64,000 nucleotides of DNA from Trachythela sp. YZ-2020 (taxonomy: Eukaryota; Cnidaria; Anthozoa; Malacalcyonacea; Clavulariidae): the NCBI GenBank assembly GCA_016169945.1, contig JADLSH010000218.1, positions 806,001 to 870,000 on the forward strand. Reading direction: 5' to 3'. The notes under the pieces were generated by a model that saw only the letters and a program-made list of their open reading frames with translations, was not told the DNA's origin and made no database searches. This document shows, piece after piece, positions 22,361 through 33,234 of this stretch. The first letter of the stretch is position 1; every line of letters begins with the position of its first letter. The translations under genes were made by a program, and so were the position numbers.

Positions 22361-23311
22361 TAATAATTTAGTGCAAACACATTTAATATTTTATTACAAT
22401 TCTATTTTAGGGGCTGTTTATATGAAGGCCAGCCAGTAATTGCTTTGGTGTGATCTAGCTTTGTTATCTATTTGTGATTATAATTCTTAATCTTGCATTT
22501 ACAGTATATTGGGAACTGAGCTTATCCGCTTCAGTGAGATCCTACCTCAACTGACCCTGAATCGCAGTATAACCCTAGTATTTTCTGCATATACATGTAT
22601 TCTAAATACCATGACCCAGGCAGCCCTGTTGTAGATGACATAACATATTTAATTCGAATTTGAAATAATACGAAACTTGCTCACAAAAGTTAAATTTCAT
22701 GTTGACATAGTGCCATGGTTTGGTGCTTTGTTTCGATGGGCAAGCAAGCCCGTTTGAACTTTCTCATGTACATTACAGACTGATGAAAATTGTTTAATAC
22801 CCTTTAACAGCATTATTTACCACAGGAGATGATTCTGGCATACAAATTATTACTGGGATATGAACCCACTAGCTAGCAATGTGCCCTACTTTAGTATTTA
22901 CTCTGTCTAATGCCAGACGATTTTTCTCATCAGTGGGAGGGTACTGCCAGTTAATGGTTAAACATAATAATTATATGCACATAAAATATAGCTAATAACT
23001 TGGGCAAATGTATTCATGATTCATATGTTTAATTATATTGTGAAAAGCATGTTGTTGTGTTTGGATAATGTGGTTAAGTTGGATCGATCTATCTGAAAAA
23101 TAAAATATAAAGAACTATTATGTTTCAAGTGAAGGCCCTTCGTCAGGAAGTTAGTAGCCATATAGTGTTTGGGCCCTAATTTATACCACAATGACAGAAA
23201 ATACAAAGTCACTGCCACATAATAGAAAAGTAATTTACTTTCCAATGTGTATCTTTTAGTCTGCTGCTCGTTTTGTTTACATAATATATAACACGCAAGT
23301 TCAGCACTTCG
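22361..23311. other. Intergenic stretch with one TTAACCCATTA-type unit
   Basis: No gene recognised. A unit of the dispersed TTAACCCATTA family lies at 22858-22965 (cccactagctagcaatgtgc ... ctgtctaatgccagacgatt ... gttaatggtta). At 23125-23148 there is 'gtttcaagtgaaggcccttc', a phrase shared with 25806-25825. Confidence 0.5.
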
Positions 23312-23750
23312 TCATAGGGTAAGGAATGAATAGAGAGACAGGTCCTTTGATCTCTTTGGGACCACCGACAGCGACTTCCGGTTGGCGGCGGCCATTAGAG
23401 AGTTTAAGCTTCACGTTCATACGCCAAAAAACAAACGCCAGGCGAAGAAAAGTTTTACGCTATAAGTCAATAAAGGGAGAATGAACTTGCTATTTTAAAA
23501 CTGTGATGTATGATGATCTTTTTGAGATAAGAAAGAAAATATGGAGCGAAGAAGTTAAGGAGTTTTCTCATAACTCCATCTTTTGAACTCGGAAATACAA
23601 ATAAGAAAGGTAAGAAAGTATTTTTCACGTTTAAATTGCTAAGAAAAACGTATTTATCGGCCGATATTCGCTACTCGAAGGAGTGACAGGAGCGATACTT
23701 CGAGGGCACACGTTTATTGATTTATGAATAACGTTCAATAAACTTCAAGA

Positions 23751-23797
<47 letters not shown>

Positions 23798-24840
23798 AAA
23801 CTTATTTAAAAATCACACGCTGGTCTTGTAAACTTTAAAGCTGGTTTCCACGAGGGGCGTGTGAATTCCATAAATTCCTCATTTTAAAAAGTGGTTCTTT
23901 ATTATTTCCCAGGTCTTTTCAAAGAGATATGCCACGATAACTGATAATTTTTGTAATTAACGTACTAACGTCTCACTTCTTAAAATTGTCTGCCATGTTA
24001 TGATGTTAGACAAAGCACATAAAGTAGCGTGCACTGAAGTGCATTGCTACTCAATGGGTTAAAACAAATAGTATTAGTTAGATCAACAGAAAATTTTTAA
24101 AAGGTAGAGTGTGTTGTATAATAAATGTTGCATAAAACCAAATAACTTCACAAAAACCAACTCATCATTGATGTGGAATTCCACCACTTGAAGGGAACAA
24201 TTTATAATTGATATAGTCATAGTCATTCAAGTTTGGAAGACATAGAATGCAATGTCTGTGGTATTCCAGTAGGTCGCCTACAAATACAGTAAAACAAACC
24301 CCATGTAAATATTGTATAAGTATGTATAAAACTTCACTACGCTGAGTACTGTATATACTGTATGTATCCTCCCATCTATACCGTCCATATATTTTGCAAA
24401 CTATATATTGTATATTACCAAATAACTTTAATACTCTTGGTACTGTCATACCAAAGAGGTATGTTTACATTAAAAGTCTTTATTGAAGTTTATTGAACGT
24501 TATTCATAAATAAATAAACGAGTTCCCTCGTAGTCTCGCTCCTGTCAGTCCTTCGAGTAGCGAATATCGGCCGATAAATATGTTTTCCTTGGCACTTTAA
24601 ACGTTAAAAATACTTTCTTACCTTTCTCATCTGTATTTCCGAGTTCAAAAGATGGAATTATGAGATAAATTCGCAAAAAACGCGATTTAGTAGGCAAAGA
24701 ATGCAAATTCCCCATATATTTTCTAATACAAATTTGCAAATCTGCTGGCCAGAAAAATGGCCGCCGCTGACCGGAAGTCGCTGTCGGTGGTCCCAAAAAG
24801 ATCGAAGGACCTGTCTCTCTGTTCATTCCTTAGTCTATGA
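23312..24840. mobile_element. Foldback element with (TAG)n in the core
   Basis: The outer ends match as inverted repeats: TAAGGAATGAATAGAGAGAC (23319 on) against the complement of 'gtctctctgttcattcctta' (to about 24832). Then 'gggaccaccgacagcgactt' is mirrored by 'aagtcgctgtcggtggtccc'. A second matched block covers about 23560-23755 against about 24480-24665 (includes 'tatcggccgatattcgctac'). Between the two blocks the arms differ. The core holds a TAG microsatellite at about 23754-23797 and a minus-strand TTAACCCATTA unit at 23940-24062. No transposase is seen. Confidence 0.75.
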
Positions 24841-25369
24841 TTTCATCTGGTTCCAATAACTTCCGGTCCATCCTTCCATGTAACGCTATAATTTTCCCTT
24901 ACATACACATTGAAAAAGTTACATTTGGAGTCTAAATGAAAGCTTCTGGCACTAATACCGGAATTGCTAATTTATATAATTTTCTATTTTCTGGCCATTA
25001 GAATTTAGAAAAACTTACCATGCTAGCCTTCTCGAGTCAAATATTACTATATTGAAGGCATAAATGCCCCACTATTTGTGCAGCTTGAACACAAAAGAAT
25101 AAGGTTTTCCGTGTTTGACAAATATGCTGCAAGCGACAAGCGTTTTTAAAAAGCAGTATTTATTGAAAAATAACACTATTTACCTTATAGAAGGTACCAA
25201 TAAAGTTTTAAATTCAACGGCAAAGACGACACGAAAACTTATTTTATCGACAAAAAGCCATATTTAACCCACACAAGTAATAAAAGTTTTCAAATCAACT
25301 CGCAAACGGCTTGAAAAGACTTCACTTTTGGCACGAATATCCAATCATTCATTGTGACCTGTTATTACT
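24841..25369. other. Intergenic stretch, nothing recognised
   Basis: AT-rich, no protein frame of note. Confidence 0.5.
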
Positions 25370-25660
25370 TAACAATAAACATTTGGTCATTTTGGCCAAA
25401 AAATAATTGGTTAATATTCCAAGTAGTTTTAACCAATAAAATATTGGTGAATTCAAACAATATTTATTTTGTAGCCATTTTCCCGCTCGCTGCCAATAAC
25501 AGCAACCAATTTTAAATTGGTTAAAAATAGCTTAACAATAAACATTCGGTCAAAATGACAAAAAAATTATTGGTTGAAACTACCAATTGAGTTTAACCAA
25601 TAAAATATTGGTTGAATTAACCAATATTAATTGGTAGGCGAGAAAGAAATTGGTAGTTTT
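25370..25660. repeat. Second array of TTGGTT / AACCAA mini-hairpins
   Basis: Same word set as 10161-10860 (aattggttaatatt, ttttaaccaataaaatattgg, gaaactaccaattg). Two partial direct copies of a longer phrase begin at about 25371 and 25538 (aacaataaacatttggtca / aacaataaacattcggtca). It ends with 'aattggtaggcgagaaagaa', recalling 'attggtacgccggtgaatct' at the end of the first array. Confidence 0.65.
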
Positions 25661-25827
25661 AACAGAATTTGTTTACAGAATTTTTCTACGGTGTAATGCG
25701 CGCACAGTAGACACAAAATGGACGTATAATAGGTATACACACTTGCATAGGGCGGTTGACTGTTATGTAAACTACCTCAAAAATACAATACGAACTTCGA
25801 CGTTTCGAGCGAAGGCCCTTTGTCTGT

Positions 25828-26970
25828 TTATTTGTTACACTCTACCCACACTGGCACCGCACGTTCGAGATATAAACGCTTACATGTTTCTAGGATTTTT
25901 CTTATGACATCGACTTGGTTGTTCAGGGCTGCCACATAAATTGGAGATTCCTGATGTCGATTTTTTCTGCTTACATCAGGTTTTAGAGCAAGCAACCGTC
26001 TAACTACTTCAATATTGTTGCACTTTATTGCCAGGAGTAGTGGTGTTGATCCATGACTATTCTGAACATCTGAAAAATCAGTAAGGAACTTCGGTCGCTT
26101 TTCTAAAACCTCCATTGCTTTTATTGACGTAAGCTTGCTTGCAAGGACGTGTAAAGCTGTCTCTTTGGGACGTTCGTTCAATGGCCAGAATGACAGACCG
26201 TAACGGCGGTGGAAAAGTTCGATATCTTCCGTTGGAATGGGATTCTTTTCATACGTCTCACAAAGTACGTCCAAGCACTTTAAATTGTTTAGCTCAACTG
26301 CTTCGAGAATACGACGCTGCATTTCCTTGCTAGACAATGGGCCTTAAAAAATTAATTGTATTTGATAAAGTTATTTAAACAATGCGACTCATCGCGACTC
26401 ATCGCGAAATGATAGTTTAAATCTACATTTTCTCCGTGTTTCAATTTAAAGTTAATAGAATACAGAGAATGAATGAATGAATTCGTTCGGAACTCGTTCC
26501 AGGAACAATATAACTCATTACTGATTTTTATGCAAAAATATGTTCCTTGATAATCTCACGGGTAAAGTATGTACGCCAAATCACCTTACATGGAAACCCC
26601 TAATAAGAACCAGGTTGGTATTTACTCCATTTCAAGAAAACTCAATTATTTCACTAGTGAAGGACGAAAACGAAAATCCGTGAAAGATATTATGTTAGAA
26701 ATTAAGGTTCCTTGAAATAATACAATTGTAAAACTTTACTTCATGTCACCTAGTTGATGAGTCAGGATTCTTTAACCTACCATTCATAATAAATATCTCC
26801 AACTTTGGAGCATCGTCAAGATACATTGCTTTTGCGATGTCTTTGCATCTAGCCATAGTTTTTCCATCTACTTTGTCTAAAAGAACTTCCTCTAAAACAA
26901 CGCAAGAATGGAAAATGGTAGTTGCACTTGGAAATCCCATACCGATTTCGACTGCTAATGCTACATCCAT
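25828..26970 (-). CDS. Ankyrin-repeat protein, two exons (26781-26970 and 25828-26342)
   Basis: A gene model on the minus strand with a supported intron. Exon 1 (26781-26970) starts at ATG and ends in ..IFIMN plus one base, followed by a GTAGGT donor. Exon 2 starts at 26342 after a TTTTTTAAG acceptor and continues in phase (G, PLSSKEMQRRILEAVE), giving about 234 residues. Exon 2 contains two or three ankyrin repeats: KETALHVLASKLTSIKAMEV, GSTPLLLAIKCNNIEVVRRL and QESPIYVAALNNQVDVIRKI. Ankyrin repeats are protein-binding scaffolds. The N-terminal 64 residues are not recognised. The C-terminus (KRLYLERAVPVWVECNK) falls in sequence bearing a dispersed-repeat phrase (25806-25825), so the natural 3' end may be displaced. 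Upstream exons may be missing. It is the best candidate for an intact host gene here. Confidence 0.6.
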
Positions 26971-27427
26971 AACTTAGAACTTCATTATTTATTCCTAAAG
27001 AAGACGCAACCTGTTTCCCAGGGTTTCACCTCCGCCACGCCTCCCTAACAGCTGCTGCGCCGAAAACCCTGTTACTGTCTGGTCATGTGACATCCCAGAT
27101 TTTGGAATGTAGAATAATTTGTTTTTAGGGTGGATACGTGGGGAAGAGTTTAATTACTGAATAGTGGATATTAACTATTAAGTTGTGCGGTTGACTTTCC
27201 TATGTTTGCCTATTTACACATATTGTTTTCGATTCTTTTTCATTTATAAATGAACCCAAAGCCAGTTTGTATGCTTTATAATGAACGTGTGAATATTTTA
27301 AGGCGATATGTAAACAGTCATTTCTAAAAATAATAGAACTTGTCAATTTCTGAAAGTTAGTATCGTATTTGGCTGTTTATAGCAGTTTTTCACTGACTGA
27401 AACGGACTCCAATATAAAGTTGCAAAT
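26971..27427. other. Region between two divergent coding regions
   Basis: About 450 bp separate the ankyrin gene (minus) from the C2C2-finger exon (plus), so it could hold promoters for both. I see no strong TATA element. Confidence 0.3.
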
Positions 27428-27831
27428 GTCAAATAATTCGAATACCACTCCGAAAAAAATGTATGGTACAAGATATTTAGACTCTCGTTGTCGTTTGTGT
27501 CTGAAGATATGTGATCGCAATCATAATATAAATTTATTTAAACCGTGCAATTCAAGCGTTCTTCGTACAGCCGAACAATTGGTTGGTGAAGAACTCCAAC
27601 AAGACGATTCTCTACCGCAACTTTTGTGTAGACCTTGTTCGAGAAAATTTAATACTTTCGACGAGTTTAAAAATCTTGCTTTGAAAAGCAAACAAACTCT
27701 TTACGAAGAATGCCGGATAGAAACGATGCCCTGAAATGTCGCCGTCGTCATCATTGCCTGCTGCGAAGACAAATATAAACCCGGGCAGGGTCAAAAGTCG
27801 ATGTGAATTATTGGAAACTACAAAAAATAAG
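27428..27831 (+). pseudogene. C2C2 finger exon (ZAD-like), exon 1 of DUF6589-like locus 1
   Basis: From ATG at 27428 it codes for a compact four-cysteine domain: SRCRLCLKICDRNHNINLF then, after about 45 residues, LPQLLCRPCSRKFNTFDEF. The spacing C-x2-C ... C-x2-C recalls the ZAD (zinc-finger-associated) fold, a protein-protein interaction domain in insect factors; this assignment is tentative. After ECRIE the frame shifts (about 27715), and the continuation KRCPEMSPSSSLPAAKTNIN is in another frame up to a GTAAATG donor at 27832. The second locus (53671-54078) has the same order, C2C2 block then KRCIGVSPS, which identifies both as first exons of one gene family. The open frame can be extended upstream to 27369. 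Confidence 0.7.
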
Positions 27832-28443
27832 GTAAATGTTAAACAAAATAGGACACGTACATCGTAACTGCAAAATCGAATGCACTTCGCTTCATCCACA
27901 TTTAACGCTACGTGATATAGCACAGTTCTGATGTACAGGTGTATGTACCACAGAATACCACAAAAATTTACATGTTCCATATCTTTTGTCAAATATATAT
28001 AATGTGGCTTCTTAATATTTTTTAGTGTAGTTTATCGATATATTTTTTCTTCCTGGGGGTTTTGGGGCTAGATTTCATAGACTTAAATATTTTTTTTATT
28101 GAACTTTCTTTGGAACAAACTCTAATGCACCACAGAATACCAGTGCAGAGATAAATAAGCAACGGTTTATCAAATTGTACCAGGATTTGGTGTGTCATGT
28201 TGTGTGATAATACTGTAGGATATTGCTAACTTAATTTAGTGAAAGGTAAATACTAAAATCAGTACAGCATACCAGTGGTGTAACCAAATAATACCAGGTT
28301 TATCAATAATTTTGAAAAATGGTATTTTTCAATGGTAAATTTTTTTTTAACAAAACTTCATTAAATACAATTGTAAAATACTACATTAAAATTAGATAAA
28401 AGTTCTTTAAAAGTTTGCTGTTAAGACACGACCCAGTATTAGG

Positions 28444-29060
28444 TTAAAATAATATTGAATGACATTTGAGTACTTTCTTTATTATCCTAGAGCCTCGTAA
28501 ACATAGTACTGCAGATCTTAGCAGATTAAAAGACAGCTTTGCCCTCAGCCAATGCATCACCATACTATATTCCAGCTGTTTCTTCTCAGACAATTTCAAT
28601 GCTAGTTCGGCAATGAATCGCTCAGCTTCTCTGCCATTCCCCCCGTAAGGTGTAAAGATCAATGGGGTAAAGGAACCGTGCTCAACTTCTATCACACGTT
28701 GGTTGTACTGTCTCTTCTTTTCATTCTCGTTTCTTCTGAAAGCCGTATCTAATTTTTGGTTAAGGTAGCTCTTTGCGAAAGGGTTGAAAACCCTTACATC
28801 ATAAAATGCACGTTGCCCCCTTTGCCAAAAACCGCGCACACTGACATCTAAACGAGCTTCATCAGATGAGTTGGCACCACCAGTAAGAACTTCACCCGTC
28901 AAGGTCTGGAGATGTGGCTCAACCTGAACATCGTGACATACATCCTTCAGGAGATTGGGCAACATGTCTCGTACATCATCGTGCCGCCTGTGGATGAAGC
29001 CACCTTTCATACAAGACATAGCATGGTCGTTATCAAATCTCTTACCGCAAGGACAAAATT
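28444..29060 (-). pseudogene. CCHC knuckle and restriction-like endonuclease domain
   Basis: Starts in the frame CPCGKRFDNDHAMSCMKGGF (Cys-Cys-His-Cys, about 29000-29060) and continues IHRRHDDVRDMLPNLLKDVC. The nuclease core has ANSSDEARLDVSVRGFWQRG and QRAFYDVRVFNPFAKSYLNQ, giving the two acidic positions expected of a PD-(D/E)xK fold, and later EVEHGSFTPLIFTPYGGNG. It ends near LRSAVLCLRGSR. In R2-type elements this domain nicks the target for target-primed reverse transcription. Confidence 0.8.
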
Positions 29061-29194
29061 AATGATGGCAGATACTTCGGTGTCCAACGATATCTAAGGC
29101 TGAGTGCATCGTAGAATTCTCTCTTATTCAGCAGAAAATTTTCTGATTTCAGTGGCAGCATTGTCAACCAGCTATATGCGCCCTTCATTCTACT

Positions 29195-30877
29195 TCAATC
29201 ATTTGATCTAAGCTCTTCTGGATTCATCTTCTCACGGGATTGCTGTAAGATTATGTTGTTACGCTCTTCTCTAGCTTTAATAATGTTCCTCCTCGAATTC
29301 CTATACTGCTCCCCATCTACTGGTGAGGTGCTGTCTTGATTCTTGATCTTTATCACCAACTGTTCAGTAGCCATGCGAGAGTTGGTAAACTCGAATTGAG
29401 CAACGTTCGAGAAGATAGGTATTGCCAAAGCACTTTTCTTTACCGGCAAAGAAAGAAGTCGTTCATCAGTTGAGCAAATATGTCCCTCCGTAATTGCTGG
29501 AATAAATATATTATCCACAATCTCATCCAGTTTTGAAAGATGCTGCTTGATGTTGGGCATTGTTCTGATGTGGTACGTCAATTTATAAATGAAGCCGCTC
29601 ATAAATCCCGCATAGGCTGCTTGTGGCTCTGATTTTGCAATCTTAGACAATACTGTCAATTGATCGCACCAAGAGCGTACCAATTCTTCGTCGTACTTGG
29701 CTTTACCACTCTCACTTCCGACGTAGCCACCAAGGTAACTTTTTCCTTCTGTTGTAACTTTAACGTTGGTATCCTCGAAGATTTGTCGTGCTTTTTCTTC
29801 TTCTGTAGGCTTTACGACAAGCCACGACTTCGATGCATTTGGGTGATACCCTAACATTGGACCAAATGTCACAACATTATCCCACCAACCTCTAAGGTGT
29901 ATTAGCTCACCCGCGTCCCCCAAATCATCTGCGAATGCTGCATGTTTCACTCTGGACGTATCCATTGTCCCAGGTTTGATAGCTTCCACCAAAGGGGTAA
30001 TACCTATGGCGCATACAGGCATTGCAAGAGGATCACCTTGTGTGGTTCCTTCGGATGATAGAATTTCGACACCACCTAGGACAAACAGGCGAGATGGTAC
30101 ACCATAACAATTCCGGATGTAAATGGCCATTGGTGGGCACAAATATCTGATGTTGTGAAGGAGGACCTTGCGATTGAGGGAGTTAAAAGCATTATCTGCA
30201 TCGATGAGAAGTAGTGCATCAGTATACTGTTCTTCGAAAATGTCACTGATAGCATGTACAGCAGTTTCGCATCCACTTGCTTGACAAGCGCAGAGTTGTA
30301 AATTTCCAGCGCAACTCATTATCTCCGGCTTGATAACTGATATAATAGCTTTGCCCACGATTCTCCGTTGCACCTCCCCTACGCCAATAGGACGAACTCC
30401 GAGATTCTTATCTAGGGGAATCAAGCGACATGCGGTGTAGGCCTCCAGACTGGTGTAGCTTCTCTCATCTTTAACTTGTATCTCAATGGTGCTGACTTTT
30501 CGCGCAAACGTGGCTAATGCACATCTGAGATCTTTCCCAACGTTTCTAAAGTTCTTGGAGACCAAAATTATTCTCCATCCATCTGCATCTAAACCTGATG
30601 GTCCACTAGATCCTTTTGTGCGTAATGCTGATTTCAGAATAGTAGACTCTGTTATATTAGGAAACATGACAGGGTCGACAAAAGGTATTTGGCCATTGAT
30701 GAGGAATGAGGGGTCAGCTTCATTTGCTTCAGGATGTTTCCGTTTCAGTTCATTTATAGTGCTTTGAGATAATGTAAGAACACCAGCACTACCCTGTTCG
30801 TCTAACAGCTTCATAGCAGCCTTTACCTTTCCTTCGAACATTAGTTTAGCAAATGTTTTAGCCAAACGCTCTTCCAT
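29195..30877 (-). pseudogene. Reverse transcriptase ORF of the REL retrotransposon
   Basis: A 560-residue open frame with an apparently complete RT core: GPSGLDADGWRIIL, CRLIPLDKNLGVRPIGVGEV, motif A LLLIDADNAFNSLNRKVLL (about 30165-30225), EGTTQGDPLAMPVCAIGI (about 30000-30055), and motif C AFADDLGDAGELIHLRGWW (about 29885-29945), so the catalytic aspartates are kept. After the RT: YHPNASKSWLVVKP and GKSYLGGYVGS. The stop at 29195 cuts it from the endonuclease part. The RT probably decayed late, because the frame is long and uninterrupted. Confidence 0.88.
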
Positions 30878-31056
30878 CAGAGGCTTTTAATTTGCCTTCA
30901 GTTTACCTTGTATAGTACGAGACTCACACAGCAGTTCATCAAAATCACCGGATTGCCATTGCTTCAACCGTCTTGATAAGCACTTTGAGTGTTCCTTTGC
31001 TGTTGACTTAAACGTAGGTTTTTGGAGAAGTAAAGCTGGCATTATCATAACAACTT

Positions 31057-31485
31057 TTAACGAAATGTCCTTAAATCGACAGAGTCATGGTTCCAATGTT
31101 CAGTCCATTCCGTTGTTTCACTAACAAAGTGCTTTCCTGCAGCATCACTTGGTAACATAAATATGTTCCTTCTCCAAACCACAATTTCATCATATATGGC
31201 ATCTATTTTTTGGTGAATATCTTCTGTTGTATAATCCCCCCATATTCTACGACTAGGGTGCGATGTTGGATGATTCTCTGCGGTTGTATTGACATTCACA
31301 CCAACGTGGTCTTGCATTTCCTGAGCTGGCCGTGATTGAGTTGAATGTGGATTAAGAAATATTTTTCTACATGTACCCATATGACTATTTTCCCCGTGAT
31401 TAGTAGGAAAACTTCGTGAGCACAGGTTACATTGATAAGCTGCAGGTGTTTGTACATGTTCATGTTCGTTTTGCTCTCGTTGCAT
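31057..31485 (-). pseudogene. Zinc-finger N-terminus of the REL retrotransposon
   Basis: The reading from 31485 contains a single C2HC-type finger: YQCNLCSRSFPTNHGENSHM followed by GTC. Such fingers bind the target DNA in R2-like elements. A second part (SRRIWGDYTTEDIHQKIDAI) resembles the basic region between finger and RT. The frame ends at 31057; the next frame continues DISLKVVMIMPALLLQKPTF and runs to a stop at about 30890, just before the RT frame. Confidence 0.7.
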
Positions 31486-31530
31486 GTTTCCTTTGTAGAT
31501 AATTTTAACAAATGATAAAATACCAATGTC

Positions 31531-33000
31531 CTGGATCGTTTTACGGCGCGAAAATCAGTCCAAAGTGTAAAGGAATATTTAATACTGTCGGAAAAGCCAA
31601 TTTATAGATCACAATGTATAAATTTAAGTTAATGAGACAACACATTAACTCGAGGTTTGTTTTACTATCCAACAAGTGGGAAAAGCCTGTCAACACCCAC
31701 TAAATTCACAAGACAATATCTCTGATCAAAGTTCAAAGTATGTCCGGACACGTGCAATACGAATGCAATTTGCTCAGCCAATCGAATGACTCTATTGCCA
31801 ATCATATTTCAATGACAATAGGTAAAGCGCGCTATATAACGTCAAGCGTGTCACTTTGCCGAATGTTTCAACTGAATAAACACGAAATTTTGCAAGAATA
31901 AAAATTTCCACCCACCCACCCTTCTATTTTACATGTTGGAGGAACTAATCTAATGGACGATATATTTATCTATCTCATTATATAGTTATTTTCATGCAGG
32001 GTAATCCAAGAGGAACAAACGATCAATTCTATCGTATCGCTGGAAATGTTCTTGCTGTATCGTTATGCTGGATGTGGTCTTGCTTTAGTTATGCTGGATA
32101 ATTAATCCAAGAGCAAAACACGAACAATTTTATTGCTGTGAATGATCATGTTGTATATATCTAAACTTGTTGATGTTGAATAAAGCTTTGGTTCGGGGTT
32201 GAAGTGTTCCAAATGGTCAACTTCATTGCCCATAGACTCAAATTATTTCATGGAAATATAATCAGTCGAATCGTAAGGACTGTCCAAGGGGATTATCACC
32301 CATTGGTTCAGGTAATGTCGGAGAGGGTCGCAACCTTGATGACAGGGCTCTATCGGGGTTTTTACCCCTAGGGCATTTAGTCTCTCCTAGCGGGTCTCAT
32401 GTATACCCCCGCGGGATGAAAACATAAGGCTAGAATGAGTCTTTGGGTTGACCAGAGTATAAATATTGGTTCACTTCAGTCTTCACCCCGAACCCGTTCT
32501 CCCACAAATTTGGCGTGTGTTCAATTTAATTACTGGTCCATTTTAGTATATAATGTGCTTGGATCATTAATGTAATAATAACTGCATCTTCATGCTTATT
32601 TTTTACCGATAATCCCAAATTTATTTGGACAGTTTTGTCCGCCATCTTGTGCCGCCATTTTGGTGCATTTCAACGCCAATTCAATTGTAAAATTGATTCC
32701 TCGGTATGATTCCTGTATAGTAATAATGTTGTGTTGCACAGAAAAAGTACTGATCAACATAAATTATACTGGTTTGCAAACTTATTTTTAAACTTTCGAA
32801 ATTTACAGGTATCATGCGGGAAAAAAGTATCAAAAACATAGAATGTTATTTTTTGTTAATCCTGATTATTTTTAAGAATTTTTATGAAAATATTTATTTT
32901 TTGTTTTTTATATGTCAATTAAAACTAAAACTAGTATATATTCACGAAAATAAAGTTATGGTATGTTTCCTCCAAATTTTATAAGATCAATAAATAAGAC
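31531..33000. other. Non-coding interior of the TIR-bounded unit
   Basis: No protein frame. 32280-32520 is more GC-rich than its surroundings and includes 'gagagggtcgcaaccttgat', 'tagtctctcctagcgggtct' and 'tacccccgcgggatgaaaac'; it looks like a conserved UTR-type segment. The remainder is AT-rich. Confidence 0.45.
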
Positions 33001-33234
33001 TGGTATTCTGTGGTACCGTGGTATTCTGTGGTACATACACCTGTATTTGTCAGAATTAAAGTGATGCATATAACTATATATTTAGTGTATACGTGTCTCA
33101 CTCTATATACATTTTTGACAAATTAATTGCATTTTGTCAACGGCAAAAAGCTAACAGACCGATATCACATTCTATTCTTTAACTAGGCCTACTTAGCTGA
33201 TGACAGTAAGGAATTTATTGTCTTCCATTGCATT

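Larger units (their letters stand above)
28430..31530 (-). mobile_element. REL-endonuclease non-LTR retrotransposon (R2/HERO-like organisation)
   Basis: One decayed element on the minus strand: an N-terminal zinc finger (about 31370-31435), RT (29195-30877), a CCHC knuckle (about 29000-29060) and a restriction-like endonuclease (28444-29019). This order is that of the early-branching non-LTR group that uses a REL nuclease in place of an apurinic endonuclease. Breaks: a frameshift near 31057, a stop at about 30890, a stop at 29195 and a frameshift near 29050. Sequence to the right (31530-32520), including 'ggggtttttacccctagggc' near 32355, may be its 5' UTR. It is inserted antisense in intron 1 of the C2C2/DUF6589-like locus 1. 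Confidence 0.85.
27934..33045. mobile_element. 5.1-kb unit bounded by perfect 27-bp inverted repeats
   Basis: TACAGGTGTATGTACCACAG followed by AATACCA at 27934-27960 is repeated as an exact complement at 33019-33045. If TA is a target duplication, the repeat proper is 25 bp and starts CAGGTG. Shorter inner copies occur at 28129-28143 and, adjacent to the right end, at 33001-33016. No DDE transposase is visible. The interior is mostly a minus-strand non-LTR retrotransposon. It could be a Tc1/mariner-type element that received the LINE, or two short MITEs flanking it. Confidence 0.6.

Noticed and set aside
27612..27992. 126-residue minus frame over the C2C2 exon
   Set aside because: Antisense shadow of the finger exon. 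It has hydrophobic stretches but no family and no start context.
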